Shown here: positions 26,538-36,182 of the stretch, one piece after another
Layout: the number at the start of each line of letters is the position of its first letter
Numbering within the stretch: position 1 is the first letter of the stretch
Program-made: the position numbers and the translations under genes
Notes under the pieces: generated by a model
Seen by the model: only the letters and a program-made list of their open reading frames with translations
What the model was told of the DNA's origin: nothing
The model's database searches: none
DNA from: Amycolatopsis sp. FDAARGOS 1241
GTDB lineage: Bacteria > Actinomycetota > Actinomycetes > Mycobacteriales > Pseudonocardiaceae
NCBI RefSeq assembly: GCF_016889705.1
Contig: NZ_CP069526.1
Span: 7,699,001 to 7,763,000, forward strand
Reading direction: 5' to 3'
Length of the DNA: 64,000 bases

Positions 26538-27242
26538 TCAGGAAACCAGCTGCGGGTACAGCACCGTCAGATCGCCCGAAAGTCCGGCCCGCACGTAGCG
26601 GCTGAAGTCGTCGGCGACGATTTCGAAGGCGCCCTTCTCGATGCCGTCCAGGGCGACGGCGGCGATGTCGGCCGGGTTGGACTTGGGGTCCGCGATGTCG
26701 GCGGCCATGTCCGTGTCCATGTAGCCGACGTGCAGGGCGGTGACCTGGGTGCCCTGGTCGTACAGCGCCAGGCGCAGGCCGTTGGTCAGCTGCAGGGCCG
26801 CGGCCTTGCCGGCGGAGTACGCGTTCACGTGCGGCGCCGTCACCCACGACAGCGCCGACAGCACGTTCAGCACGGCCCCGCCGCCGTTCGAGGCCAGTAC
26901 CGGGGCGAACGCGCGCGCCGTGGCGAGGGGGCCGAAGTAGTGGGTCTCCATCTCGAGCCGGACGTCGTCGAGGGAGCCGTCGAGGAACGAGGCGCCCGTG
27001 GAGACACCGGCGTTGTTCACGAGCAGCGTCACGTCCGGCGCCTGCGCGGCGGCGGCGAGCACGGACGCCGGGTCCGTGACGTCCAGCGCGAGCGGCACCA
27101 CACCCGGCAAGTCGACCGTCTCCGGCCGGCGCGCGGCGGCGTAGACCTTCGCCGCGCCGCGCTCCAGCAGGGCGGCCGCCAGTTCGCGGCCGAAACCGCG
27201 GTTCGCACCGGTCACCAGCGCCACCGAACCCTTGATCTCCAT
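26538..27242 (-). CDS. short-chain dehydrogenase/reductase
   Basis: 234 residues, classical SDR. The NAD(P)-binding motif is VTGANRGFGRELA, the structural NNAG is LLVNNAGVSTG, the catalytic Ser lies in VLSALSWV and the Tyr-Lys pair in VNAYSAGKAAAL. The reaction is oxidation or reduction of an alcohol or carbonyl; no substrate is implied. ATG 27242 is preferred over GTG 27251 because AGAAGGG lies at the right distance. It diverges from the HxlR regulator gene across 91 bp that contain an inverted repeat, the common layout of an HxlR-controlled SDR. Confidence 0.9.
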   Translation of the reverse strand: MEIKGSVALVTGANRGFGRELAAALLERGAAKVYAAARRPETVDLPGVVPLALDVTDPASVLAAAAQAPDVTLLVNNAGVSTGASFLDGSLDDVRLEMETHYFGPLATARAFAPVLASNGGGAVLNVLSALSWVTAPHVNAYSAGKAAALQLTNGLRLALYDQGTQVTALHVGYMDTDMAADIADPKSNPADIAAVALDGIEKGAFEIVADDFSRYVRAGLSGDLTVLYPQLVS

Positions 27243-27301
27243 CGCTTGCACCCTTCTGACTTTCTATCTGCAAGTTAACCATCGCAGACGCTACGGCGTA
27301 A

Positions 27302-27318
27302 ACTTGCTACAGGCAAGT
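27302..27318. promoter_or_regulatory. inverted repeat between SDR and HxlR genes
   Basis: ACTTGC (27302-27307) and GCAAGT (27313-27318), a perfect 6-bp inverted repeat with a 5-base spacer; a further GCAAGT half-site lies at 27270-27275. It is placed to let HxlR control both divergent genes. Confidence 0.55.
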
Positions 27319-27333
27319 CAGCAAGGAGGAACA

Positions 27334-27825
27334 GTGGGCCGACGCGCAAGCTGGACGGGCACGTCCTGCCCCATCGCCCGGGGGGCCGATGTCCTCGGCG
27401 AACCGTGGACGCTCGTGATCCTCCGCGACGCCCACCTGGGCACCACCCGCTTCGACGAGTTCCGCAGCCACCTCGGCATCGCGGACAACGTGCTGGCCGC
27501 ACGCCTGGCCCGCATGGTCGAAACCGGCCTGCTCACCCGCGTGCCCTACCGCGACGGCGGCGGCCGCACGCGCGAGGAATACCGCCTCACCGAAGCCGGC
27601 GCCGACACGCTGCCCGTGATCCACGCGCTCGGCCGGTGGGGCGACGCCCACACGAACTCCCCCACAGCCGCGGAGCCGATGCAACTGATCCACACCACCT
27701 GCGGCCAGCTCACGCGTCCCGGCGAGCGGTGCGACCACTGCGGCGCCGACCTCACCCGCGCGGACCTCAACCGGCTCGAACTGGGCACCCACCAGGAAGT
27801 TCCACTGGCGGCGCCCGTCGACTGA
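27334..27825 (+). CDS. HxlR-family transcriptional regulator
   Basis: 163 residues. The HxlR winged helix starts with the signature CPIARGADVLGEPWTLVILRD and goes on through FDEFRSHLGIADNVLAARLARM and the wing REEYRLTEAGADTLPVI. Cys in SCPIARG is the redox- or ligand-sensing residue of many family members. A C-terminal extension with TCGQ-x7-CDHCGADL forms a small zinc-ribbon-like motif. GTG 27334 follows AAGGAGGAACA. Divergent from the SDR gene, which is its likely target together with itself. Confidence 0.88.
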   Translation: MGRRASWTGTSCPIARGADVLGEPWTLVILRDAHLGTTRFDEFRSHLGIADNVLAARLARMVETGLLTRVPYRDGGGRTREEYRLTEAGADTLPVIHALGRWGDAHTNSPTAAEPMQLIHTTCGQLTRPGERCDHCGADLTRADLNRLELGTHQEVPLAAPVD

Positions 27826-27845
27826 AAGTCAACCCGCGGAAGGTG

Positions 27846-27860
27846 TTGGTAAATAACCAC
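27846..27860. promoter_or_regulatory. palindrome upstream of snapalysin gene
   Basis: TTGGTAAATAACCAC, 13 of 15 bases identical to the perfect palindrome 5' of the S1 protease gene. It lies 105 bases before the snapalysin start, compared with 110 for the S1 protease. This conserved placement suggests a common regulator. Confidence 0.5.
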
Positions 27861-27964
27861 TTTCCGGACAGTACGAAAGTCGGGTCACAAGCGGGGCCTG
27901 ATTGCCTAGATTCGCTGCAGCGCGCGCAAATCAGGCAAACTCCCCAAACCCGAGGAGCTTTCCG

Positions 27965-28527
27965 ATGTCGAGGAAGTTCTTGCTGTCCGGTGCCGTCGCG
28001 CTCGCCGTCGCGGCCGCCCCGCTCGTCGCCGGCACGGCCACCGCAGCCACCGCCGCCGACCAGGCCGCCGCGGTCACCACGGTGTACTACAGCACTTCAG
28101 GGGCGCCGACGTTCCGCTCGGCGATCAACGCCGGCGCGGCCAACTGGAACGCCGCCGCGAAGAACGTCAAACTGGTCGAACGCTCCTCCGGCGCTTCCCT
28201 GCGCTACGTCGAGGGCAACGACCCGCGCGGCTCCTACGCCCAGTCCGACGGTCACGGCACGGGCACCGTCTTCATCGACTACACCCGCCAGTACGACAAC
28301 ACGCGGATCACCGCCCACGAGACCGGCCACGTGCTCGGCCTGCCCGACCACTACTCCGGCCGTGCTCCGAGCTGATGTCCGGGGGCGGTCCCGGCCCCTC
28401 GTGCACCAACGCCAGGCCCAACGCGCAAAAACGCTCCCGAGTGGACTCCTTGTGGGCCGACGGGTTCCGCACCCTCGGCGCCGGTGGAGCGCAGCAGCGC
28501 ATTTACGAAACCACGATGACCCGCTGA
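27965..28527 (+). pseudogene. snapalysin-type secreted metalloprotease (M7), frameshifted
   Basis: A Sec signal peptide ([20 protein letters not shown] to ATAAT) precedes a small zinc metalloprotease with [15 protein letters not shown], the HExxHxxGxxD site of snapalysins. The frame then stops at 28375. Shifting by one base at about 28360 gives the expected ending: [15 protein letters not shown], then [12 protein letters not shown], to the stop at 28527. One C seems missing from the GGCC at 28359-28362. The lost part contains the second Cys of the family disulfide. It is a recent inactivation or a sequencing error. ATG 27965 has GAGGAG upstream. Confidence 0.8.
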
Positions 28528-28532
28528 GCCGA

Positions 28533-28564
28533 CGGGGCTTCCCGGCGAATCCCGGGGAGCCCCG
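28533..28564. terminator. bidirectional hairpin between convergent genes
   Basis: CGGGGCTTCCCGG (28533-28545) pairs with CCCGGGGAGCCCCG (28551-28564). It lies between the snapalysin stop and the GntR stop, able to end transcription from both sides. Confidence 0.65.
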
Positions 28565-28565
28565 T

Positions 28566-29231
28566 TCACATCCGCGACAGCAACCGGTCGCGCGCCACTT
28601 CCAGGTGCGCGGCCATCGCCTTGCGCGAAGCCGCGGCGCGGCCGGCCATGAGCGCTTCGACGATTTCCCGGTGCTCCGAGATCGTCTGCTCACCGAAGGG
28701 CTGGCTGTAGTTGAGCCGGAAGAAGTGCAGGTGGCAGTGGGTGCGCGCGAACGCCTGCGCCACCGCCGCGTTGCCCGCGATGTGCAGCACCAGCTCGTGC
28801 AGCCGGGCGTCGTGCGCGGTGAGGGCTTTGTAGTCGCGGTACGCGTCGCGGGCCGGCGCCGCCGGGCACGTGGCCAGTTCGGCCTCCAGCGCCGCGACGT
28901 GCGCGTCGGACATCGCCTTCGCGGCCAGCGCGGCGCTCGGCGGCTCCAGCAACAGCCGTAGCGCGTACACGTCGTCGACTTCGCCCCGCGACAGCAGCTC
29001 GGTCACGCGGTAACCCCGCAACGGCAGGCGGCTCACCAGTTCCTCGGATTCCAGGCGCGCCAGCGCTTCCCGCACCGGCGTGCCCGACACCCTCAGCTCG
29101 CGCGCGATCTCGTCGATGTTCACGCGCGCGCCGGGCGCGATGCCGTCGTTCATGATCAGTGCGCGCAGCTGCTCGTACACGCCATCGGCGAGCACCTGCC
29201 GGGCCGGCATCGCCTGGAACCCAGGTGTCAC
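28566..29231 (-). CDS. GntR-family (FadR/FCD type) regulator of the sugar operon
   Basis: 221 residues. The winged helix is GVYEQLRALIMNDGIAPGAR through VSGTPVREALARLESEELV; the C-terminal FCD ligand domain is helical with metal-binding His/Asp residues (DARLHELVLHIAGN, FARTHCHLHFFRL, SEHREIVEAL). FCD regulators respond to small acids or sugars and leave DNA when the ligand is bound. It is the last gene of the carbohydrate operon, its GTG sharing GTGA with the alpha-galactosidase stop; ATG 29210 is an alternative. The palindrome ATCCTATAGGAT after the operon promoter is its probable target. Confidence 0.85.
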   Translation of the reverse strand: MTPGFQAMPARQVLADGVYEQLRALIMNDGIAPGARVNIDEIARELRVSGTPVREALARLESEELVSRLPLRGYRVTELLSRGEVDDVYALRLLLEPPSAALAAKAMSDAHVAALEAELATCPAAPARDAYRDYKALTAHDARLHELVLHIAGNAAVAQAFARTHCHLHFFRLNYSQPFGEQTISEHREIVEALMAGRAAASRKAMAAHLEVARDRLLSRM

Positions 29232-31381
29232 GAGCGATCCACAGTGGACAGATCCAGCAGCAGCGCCTGCCCCGGGTCCAGCACCGGCATCGGCACGCCC
29301 GCCACGCCCAGCACCGCACCCGGTAGCTCCACCGGCCCCGCGAGCGCCCGCGTAAACCATTCCGGCGCGGCCACCTCGCGCAACGATGGCAGCCCGGCCT
29401 CGGCGCGCACCCGCACGCGATAGGTCCGCGCCGGGTCCAGCCCCGGCAACCGCACGCGCCCAGGCTGACCCGCCGCACCCGTCGTCAGCCGGGCCCAGCA
29501 GAACACCGCGCGATCGTCCGACACCACGCCGTGCAAGTACGCGTCGTCGTCGGGCAGATCGGCGCGGACGACCCGGCCGTGGTGCAGCAGCGGCCGCAGT
29601 TCCTTGTACAACCCGGCCCACGCCGTGAACGCTGCCAGCTCCGCCGGCGAGTTGCGCGTGAGGTCCGCTTCGATGCCGGCGTGCCCGAACAATGCCGTGA
29701 CCAGCCGGAACGACAGGTCCGTCTTCCGCGCGGTCGTGTGGCTGCGCTCGGCCCCGACGTGCGAGCCGATCACCTCCGGCGGGATCAGCTGCCCGGTCCA
29801 GCGCTGGATCGCCTGCCGTTCCACCGGGTCGAGGCAGTCCGACGCCCACACGCGGTCGGTCCGGGCCAGGATCCCGAGGTCGACGCGCCCGCCGCCGCTC
29901 GCGCAGCTCTCGATCTCCAGCCGCGGGTGGCGTTCACGCAGTTCGTCGAGCAACCGGTACAGCGCAAGCGTTTGCGCCCGCGTCCCCGCCCGGCCCGTCA
30001 CGCGGTCGACGGCCTCGTGCAGTTCGCGGTTGTGGTCCCACTTCAAGTAGTCGACGCCGTACTCACCCACCAGCGCGTCGAGCGATTCCAGCAAGTACGC
30101 ATACGCTTCGGGCCGGGCGAGGTTCAGCGCGTACTGGTTGCGGGACGACGCTCCCAGCTCCTCCGGACCCAGCACCCACGACGGGTGCTCCCGAGCCAGG
30201 TCGGAGTCCAGGTTCACCATCTCCGGCTCGACCCACAGGCCGAATTCCATCCCCAGCGCGTGCACGCGCTCCACCATGGGTGTCAGCCCGCGCGGCCAGA
30301 CCTCCCGGTCGACGGTCCAGTCGCCGAGGCCCGCGGTGTCGTCGCGGCGGCCGCGGAACCAGCCGTCGTCGAGCACGACCCGCTCCACCCCGACCTTCGC
30401 ACCCAGCTCCGTGAGCTCCAGCAGCCGGTCGAGGTCGTGCTCGAAGTACACGGCCTCCCACGTGTTCAACGTCAACGGCCGCGGCTCGCCGGTGTGCGCC
30501 GCCCGCTCGCGGTGGTAGGCGTGGAAGCGCGCGGCGAGCCCGTCGAGCCCCGCGTCCGACCACGCGAAGCACACCACCGGCGCCACGTACGACTCACCCG
30601 CCGCCAGCCGGACCTCCCCCGGCCGCAGCAGTTCCCCGCCGCCGAGCACGCTCGCGTGCACCCCGGCGCCTTCGGGCAGCCGCTCGGCGAACCACTTCTG
30701 GTCACCGCTCCACGCCACGTGCATCGCCCACACCTCACCGGCGGCGAAGGAGAACCCGGGCTCGCCGACCGTCAGCAGGTACGGCGAGTCCGCGCCCGGT
30801 TTGCCGCGCCGGACCTCACGCACGTGGCCGCCGTACGCGAGCGGAATGCGCTGCGGGCTGCGTTCGCGGCACCACTTACCCGTGAAGTCCAGCACTTCCG
30901 TCGCCCGCCGCGGGAGTGGCAGCGCGGCCACGACCCCGGCGAGGTCGTACCGGCCGTCGCCCTCCCGCCGCGTGACGGTCGTCGCGACCTCCAGCACTCC
31001 CGACGGCGTCAGCCGGTAGGTCAGCTCCACGTCCAGCCCGGACGCCACGTCGGTGAGCTCCAGCGTCACCGTGTTCACGTCGTGGCGAAAACCGCTCAAC
31101 ACTGGCCGCGGCACCGCACCCCGGCCGGCGACGTGGCCCGACACCGCCGGGGTGCCGGACCACGTGTCCGCTTCGGCGGGCCACACGGAGAACGCGCGGG
31201 GCACGTCGGGCGCGTTGTTGAGCACCGCGGCCCCGGCGGTCAGCCGCAGGGCCTCGGCGTCCGCTTCGGACAGTTCGCCGAGATCGGCGCCCCAGTGCAG
31301 CACCCGTGGCACCGGGTGGGCGAGTTCCACGGCGAAACTCGTCCCGCCGGCGCGCAGGCCGACCACCGAAGGGCTGGGCAT
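29228..31381 (-). CDS. GH36 alpha-galactosidase
   Basis: 717 residues, intracellular (no signal peptide). An N-terminal beta-sandwich domain (about 1-310) precedes the TIM barrel. GH36 signatures are LTLNTWEAVYFEHD, LDDGWFRGRRDD, the nucleophile Asp in YLKWDHNRE and the acid/base Asp in WASDCLDP; CASGGGRVDLG is also typical. It releases terminal alpha-galactose from imported oligosaccharides such as raffinose- or galactomannan-type fragments. ATG 31381. It lies 27 bp after the binding-protein gene and overlaps the GntR gene, firmly inside the operon. Confidence 0.93.
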   Translation of the reverse strand: MPSPSVVGLRAGGTSFAVELAHPVPRVLHWGADLGELSEADAEALRLTAGAAVLNNAPDVPRAFSVWPAEADTWSGTPAVSGHVAGRGAVPRPVLSGFRHDVNTVTLELTDVASGLDVELTYRLTPSGVLEVATTVTRREGDGRYDLAGVVAALPLPRRATEVLDFTGKWCRERSPQRIPLAYGGHVREVRRGKPGADSPYLLTVGEPGFSFAAGEVWAMHVAWSGDQKWFAERLPEGAGVHASVLGGGELLRPGEVRLAAGESYVAPVVCFAWSDAGLDGLAARFHAYHRERAAHTGEPRPLTLNTWEAVYFEHDLDRLLELTELGAKVGVERVVLDDGWFRGRRDDTAGLGDWTVDREVWPRGLTPMVERVHALGMEFGLWVEPEMVNLDSDLAREHPSWVLGPEELGASSRNQYALNLARPEAYAYLLESLDALVGEYGVDYLKWDHNRELHEAVDRVTGRAGTRAQTLALYRLLDELRERHPRLEIESCASGGGRVDLGILARTDRVWASDCLDPVERQAIQRWTGQLIPPEVIGSHVGAERSHTTARKTDLSFRLVTALFGHAGIEADLTRNSPAELAAFTAWAGLYKELRPLLHHGRVVRADLPDDDAYLHGVVSDDRAVFCWARLTTGAAGQPGRVRLPGLDPARTYRVRVRAEAGLPSLREVAAPEWFTRALAGPVELPGAVLGVAGVPMPVLDPGQALLLDLSTVDRS

Positions 31382-31408
31382 GTCGTCACTCCTGACTCCC
31401 GGCGCGCC

Positions 31409-32770
31409 CTAGCTCTTGGCGAGCAGGGCAACGCTCTGCTTCTGCATCTCGGGGAACACGTCGTCACCCCGGTTGTGCGCGTAGAACGACTCCAGCAGCG
31501 GCTCTTCCGTGGCCTGCACGGCGGCGCCGTTGGCGTAGACCTCGGCCGGGTAGAGCGTGCCGTTCTTCAGCATCGTGGTGAACACCGACAGGTCCACGCC
31601 CTGTGTCTTCATGGCCGCGGTGGCCGCGTCCATCGAAGCCGGGATCGACGGGAAGAAGGTGCCGGTCTTCGACGCGGCCGTCTGGCACTCCTGCGAACCC
31701 ATGTACGAGACCCACTTCCAGGTCAGGTCGGCGTTCTTGGTGCCGGCCCAGATCGTGTTGCCATTGGAGTTCGACGTCAGCGCCCGGGTCTTGCCGTCCG
31801 GCCCCGCGGGCGGCGCGGCGATCCCGATCTTGACCCCCGGCAGCTTCGCGAAGCTCGGGGCGGACCAGGAACCCGAGAGCTCCATCGCGACCTTGCCCGA
31901 GCCGACGAGATCCGCGTCACTGACAGTGGATTGGCCACCGCCGGTGGTGAAGGTGCCGATCTTCGGCGCCAGGCCGCGGTCGGTGAGCGTGCGGATGTAG
32001 TTCGCGGTCTTGATGAACCGCGGGTCGTCGTAGTTGAACTTCGTCGGCCACTCCGGCTTGTCGCCCAGGCGCCAACCGAGCGCCGAGGAGAACGCGCTGA
32101 AGGTCACCTGGCCGATGAAGTCCTTCGCGGCGAGCTGGCCCATGCCGTAGGTCGCGACGTTGTTCTTGTCGAAGCCCGGCTGGTCACCGCGCACGCCTTT
32201 CTTGTCGACGGTCAGGTGCGCGACCATCTTGTCGAACGTGCCGCCGTCGTCGGGGTTCCAGCTCAGGTTCTGCACGTCGGCGGCGGTGTAACCGGCCTTC
32301 GTGAGCGCGTCGGTGTTGTAATACAACCCGGCCGCGGCCCAGTCGAGCGGCAGGCCGTACTGCTTGCCGTCGGTGTACTTCCACGAATCGACGCCCACGG
32401 AGAACTTCTTGAGGTCGAAGTTGTCCTTCTTGAGATAGTCGTCCAGCGGCAGCAACTGGTGCTGGCTCGCGTACGCCTGCAGGAACTGCACGCTGTCCTG
32501 GAACGCGTCGGGCGCGGTGCCCGCGACGAATCCGGCGGTGAGCTTCGTGAAGTAGTCGGCCACGGTGTACTGCGAGATCTTCACCGTGACACCGGGATTG
32601 GCCTTCTGGAAGTTGTCGGCGCACACCTGGTAGGCGGCGGCCTGGTGGTCGTCCCAGGTCCACCAGTTGACGGTGTTGCCGCCGGCGTTCGACGAGCCGC
32701 CGCCGCATGCGGCCAGCACGGCTCCGAGGGCCGCCACCAGGCCGGCGGCGGCGAGAGTGCGGATCTTCAT
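31409..32770 (-). CDS. sugar ABC transporter solute-binding lipoprotein
   Basis: 453 residues. The signal peptide ends in the lipobox VLAACGGG, so the protein is anchored outside the membrane. The mature part is a family-1 extracellular binding protein (VNWWTWDDHQAAAYQVCAD, AGFVAGTAPDAFQ, then WAAAGLYYNTDALTKAGYT). It would capture oligosaccharides and hand them to the two permeases of the same operon. No ATPase gene is near; in actinobacteria a shared MsiK-type ATPase usually serves such systems. ATG 32770 has GAGGAAA ahead. It is separated from the permease genes by two enzyme genes, an unusual order. Confidence 0.92.
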   Translation of the reverse strand: MKIRTLAAAGLVAALGAVLAACGGGSSNAGGNTVNWWTWDDHQAAAYQVCADNFQKANPGVTVKISQYTVADYFTKLTAGFVAGTAPDAFQDSVQFLQAYASQHQLLPLDDYLKKDNFDLKKFSVGVDSWKYTDGKQYGLPLDWAAAGLYYNTDALTKAGYTAADVQNLSWNPDDGGTFDKMVAHLTVDKKGVRGDQPGFDKNNVATYGMGQLAAKDFIGQVTFSAFSSALGWRLGDKPEWPTKFNYDDPRFIKTANYIRTLTDRGLAPKIGTFTTGGGQSTVSDADLVGSGKVAMELSGSWSAPSFAKLPGVKIGIAAPPAGPDGKTRALTSNSNGNTIWAGTKNADLTWKWVSYMGSQECQTAASKTGTFFPSIPASMDAATAAMKTQGVDLSVFTTMLKNGTLYPAEVYANGAAVQATEEPLLESFYAHNRGDDVFPEMQKQSVALLAKS

Positions 32771-32834
32771 GGGTATTTCCTCGCTTCCGCGCCACGAAGG
32801 CGCTCGTCCACTCCACTGTGGATAAGAAATCTCT

Positions 32835-33806
32835 TCAGCTGCCCGGTTTCAGCAGCGGCTCGAACGCGGCGAGCGCGTTCTCGAGGTCCTGTCCCCCGCC
32901 CGCTTCGTGGCCGTTGTACTCCCACACGTCAAGGTTCTTCGGCCCCCGATAAGCGTTGTAGGCACCGAAAACCGTCGATGGCGGCACGACGTCGTCCATC
33001 AGGCCGACGGAGAAGTGGGCCGGGGCGAGCGCCCGGCTCGCGAAGCCGATTCCGTCGAAGTAGGACAGCACCTCGAACGTCCGCGCGACCTCGTGCCGTT
33101 GTGCGGCGAGGTAGCCGGCGAGTTCGGTGTAGGGCGCTTTCCCCGCGATCAGCGAGGCGCGCCGGAAGTCGCACAGGAACGGGGCTTGCGCGTACAGGGC
33201 CGCGACGTCGGGCACGAGCGCCGCTGCGGCCAGCGCGATGCCACCGCCCTGGCTGTTGCCCGCCACCGCCACCCGGTCGGGGTCGACAACGTCGAGCACC
33301 CGCACGGCTGCCACGGCCCGCGCCGCGTCGGTGAACACGCGGCGGTAGAAGTACGTCTCCCGGCTTTCGATCCCCCGCGTCAGGAACCCGGGGAACGCCG
33401 GCCCGCTGCCGACGGGGTCGCCGGTCGTGCCGCCCGCGTGCGCACCGCCCTGACCCCGCACGTCCACCTGCAGCTGCGCATACCCGGCGGAAGGCCAGAG
33501 CAGCTCCTCGACCGCACTGCCGCGGCCACTGCCGTAGCCGTGGAACTGCACGACCGCGGCCAGCGGGCGCGGCTGTCCCTTCGGCACGCGCAGCCACGCG
33601 TGGATCGGGTGCCCGCCGAAACCGGCGTAGGTCACCTCGAACACGTCGAGCGTCCGCAACGGCGTCTCGACCGGTGTCACCGTCACGGCGAGGTCGTGCT
33701 CGTCCGCATCGGCGAGGGTTTCAAGCCAGAAACCGTCGAAGTCCTCGGGCGCCTGGTACGCGCTCGTGTAGGTGCGCAGCTGCGCGAGCGGCAGGTCGGT
33801 CAGCAT
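32835..33806 (-). CDS. CE7 acetyl esterase (acetylxylan esterase/cephalosporin-C deacetylase family)
   Basis: 323 residues, alpha/beta hydrolase without signal peptide. The CE7 marks are complete: RGQGG ([13 protein letters not shown]), the nucleophile Ser in [13 protein letters not shown], Asp in [11 protein letters not shown] and His in [12 protein letters not shown]7 enzymes are cytoplasmic and remove acetyl groups from imported short xylo- or other oligosaccharides. ATG 33806 overlaps the GH95 stop by 7 bp. With GH95, GH36 and GH27 beside it, the operon is fitted for decorated, acetylated plant-wall oligosaccharides. Confidence 0.92.
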   Translation of the reverse strand: MLTDLPLAQLRTYTSAYQAPEDFDGFWLETLADADEHDLAVTVTPVETPLRTLDVFEVTYAGFGGHPIHAWLRVPKGQPRPLAAVVQFHGYGSGRGSAVEELLWPSAGYAQLQVDVRGQGGAHAGGTTGDPVGSGPAFPGFLTRGIESRETYFYRRVFTDAARAVAAVRVLDVVDPDRVAVAGNSQGGGIALAAAALVPDVAALYAQAPFLCDFRRASLIAGKAPYTELAGYLAAQRHEVARTFEVLSYFDGIGFASRALAPAHFSVGLMDDVVPPSTVFGAYNAYRGPKNLDVWEYNGHEAGGGQDLENALAAFEPLLKPGS

Positions 33807-36181
33807 CCGCGATCACCGTCCACCTGGGACACTTCGCCGACGGCCAGCCGAAGCTTCGCATTGCCACCGGGCCACCGCACCACGACTTCGTCACCCGGAT
33901 CGCCGGACACTCGCGTCACGGCCGCCGAGACGAACTTCCCCGCGCGCCACTCGACGTCGACCGACAGTCCGCCGCGAGCGCGCAGGCCCCGAGCCGAGCC
34001 GTCGGGCCAGGCCGCCGGGAGCGCGGGCAGCAGGTCGAGCGCCCCGGTGTGGCTCTGCACCACGAGTTCCGCGAGCCCCGCCGGGAAGCCGTAGTTGCCG
34101 TCGAGCTGGCACGGCGGGTGCGTGCTGAACAGGTTGGGCAGCAGGCCGCCCCATTCCGAGCCGTCGACGGGTGCGTCGCGGTGGCGGTCACCGGTGAACG
34201 GCCGCGCCGCCTCCAGCAGCAGCGAACGCGCCGTGTCACCGTCGCCGAGCCGGGCGCGCAAGGCGATCTTCCACGCCCACGACCAGCCCATTGCCCCCGG
34301 TCCGCGGCGGTCCAGCAGCGCGGTCGCCGCGTCGCCGAGTTCGGTGCCCGCCGTGATCTCGCCCAGCGGGTACACGGATACGAGTTGCGACAGGTGCCGG
34401 TGCTTCGGATCGTGCTCGGGGTGGTCCTCCGCCCATTCGGCCAGCCAGCCGCCGGCCGTCACGCGCGGCGGCCGCAGGCGCGGCAGCGCGGCCGTGATCT
34501 CGGCGGTCACCGGGTGGTCGAGGCCCAGCGCGTCCGCGGCCGCCAGGGTGCGGCTGAAGACCGCGCGGATCAGCGCCATGTCCATCGAGACGGACCAGGT
34601 CAGCGATTCGGGTTCGCCCGCTTCGGAGAGGAACAGGTTCTCCGGCGACGTCGACGGGATCGTGTCGAGGAACCCGTCCGGGCCCGCGGTGAGCCAGTCG
34701 AGGCAGAATTCGGCGCAGCCGCGCAGCAGCGGCCAGGCCGTGTCACGCAGGAACTCGCGATCGCGCGTGAAGTCGTAGTGGTCCCAGGCGTGCTGGACGA
34801 GCCACGCCCCGCCCATCTGCCACAGCGCCCACGACGGGTTGCCGTGCCCCATGCCGACGGGCAACGCCCAGCCCCACGGATCGGTGTTGTGGTGCGTGAC
34901 CCAGCCGCGGGCGCCGTACAGCTCACGCGCTACGTCGGCTCCGGTCGCCGAGAGCTTGCCCAGCAGGTCGAACAGCGGACGGTGGCACTCGCCCAGGCCG
35001 GTGGTCTCGGCGGCCCAGTAGTTCATCTCGGTGTTGATGTTCACCGTGTAATTCGACGACCACGCCGGGCGCAGCTCTTCGTTCCAGATGCCCTGCAGGT
35101 TGGCCGGCGGTGCGCCGGGCCGGCTCGAGGCGGCGAGCAAGTACCGGCCGTAGGCGAACAGCACCGTCGTGATGAGCTGTTCGTCCTTTCCGGACAGGAC
35201 GTCGGCGGCGACGTCGTACGTGCCGGTGCGCTCGTGACCGATCTGCAGGCTCGCCGCCGACAGCAGTGGCCGCAGGTCGGCCTCGTGCGCGCGCAGCAAC
35301 CCGTCGGCGCCGGTGATCAACGCGGCGGTGGCGGTTCCAGCCGCCTGGGCCTGATGGCGTTCACGCGAACGCGGCGCCGAGCCGGTCCAGACGTCGGCCG
35401 CGTTGGTGGAGCTGGCAACGGCGATCAGCAGGCACGTGGCGCCGACGACGTCGAGCCGTCCGTCCACCACGGACGCCGAGCCGTCGGTGTCGATCCGCAG
35501 GGACAGCGCGCCGAACGGGTCGTAGCCGGGCAGGGCACGCTCGGCGTACCGCAACGGTTCGGCGACTTCCGATTCGTGCTTCGGCGCGCCGTCCACGGGC
35601 AGTTCGATGCCGAGCGTGATCCCGGTGCGGTCGGCGAGCCGCGCGACCTCGCGCAGCGGCGTGGTCAGCGCCAGGCCGAGATCCACCGGTGTGGATGCCG
35701 TCAGCAACACCACGACAGCGCCCGCAGGCCGGCTCGCCCAGACCGCACGGTCCACAGTAGACCCACCGATCGTGAGCCGTTCCGTGACCACCCCGTTGGC
35801 GAGGTTGAGCGTCCGGCCGTGGCTCGCCCCGTCGGGCAGCGTGAGCCACAGCTCGCCCCACGGCAGGAACTCCTGGCTGTAGGGGCCTTCGAACGACATC
35901 AGCAGCGCTTCGGCTCGCCGGTAGTCCCGTGCCCGCACGGCTTCGCGCACCTCGGCGAGCCGCCGCGGACCGGCGCCGGCGGCGACCACGTCGGCCAGCG
36001 CGGCCCCCGGGCCCGCGGGCGTACCAGACCACACCGTGGCGTCGTTGAGCTGCACGCGGCTGCGCCCGGCACCGCCGAACACCATCGCGCCGAGCCGGCC
36101 GTTGCCGACGGGGCACGCCTCGGTCCACTCGGCTACGGGCGCCGGCCAGAACAGGCAGAGGTCTTCGCTGGTCACTTTCAT
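33800..36181 (-). CDS. GH95 alpha-L-fucosidase / alpha-L-galactosidase family enzyme
   Basis: 793 residues, cytoplasmic. The N-terminal GH95 beta domain opens with [19 protein letters not shown] and GAMVFGG; the catalytic (alpha/alpha)6 part has [20 protein letters not shown] (the two Asn of the catalytic centre), STSPENLF (general acid Glu) and [19 protein letters not shown]95 enzymes cleave alpha-1,2-L-fucose, or in some plant-targeting members alpha-L-galactose, from xyloglucan-type side chains; which one cannot be read here. It follows the permease gene with no gap and overlaps the esterase gene. Confidence 0.92.
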   Translation of the reverse strand: MKVTSEDLCLFWPAPVAEWTEACPVGNGRLGAMVFGGAGRSRVQLNDATVWSGTPAGPGAALADVVAAGAGPRRLAEVREAVRARDYRRAEALLMSFEGPYSQEFLPWGELWLTLPDGASHGRTLNLANGVVTERLTIGGSTVDRAVWASRPAGAVVVLLTASTPVDLGLALTTPLREVARLADRTGITLGIELPVDGAPKHESEVAEPLRYAERALPGYDPFGALSLRIDTDGSASVVDGRLDVVGATCLLIAVASSTNAADVWTGSAPRSRERHQAQAAGTATAALITGADGLLRAHEADLRPLLSAASLQIGHERTGTYDVAADVLSGKDEQLITTVLFAYGRYLLAASSRPGAPPANLQGIWNEELRPAWSSNYTVNINTEMNYWAAETTGLGECHRPLFDLLGKLSATGADVARELYGARGWVTHHNTDPWGWALPVGMGHGNPSWALWQMGGAWLVQHAWDHYDFTRDREFLRDTAWPLLRGCAEFCLDWLTAGPDGFLDTIPSTSPENLFLSEAGEPESLTWSVSMDMALIRAVFSRTLAAADALGLDHPVTAEITAALPRLRPPRVTAGGWLAEWAEDHPEHDPKHRHLSQLVSVYPLGEITAGTELGDAATALLDRRGPGAMGWSWAWKIALRARLGDGDTARSLLLEAARPFTGDRHRDAPVDGSEWGGLLPNLFSTHPPCQLDGNYGFPAGLAELVVQSHTGALDLLPALPAAWPDGSARGLRARGGLSVDVEWRAGKFVSAAVTRVSGDPGDEVVVRWPGGNAKLRLAVGEVSQVDGDRGC

Positions 36182-36182
36182 C

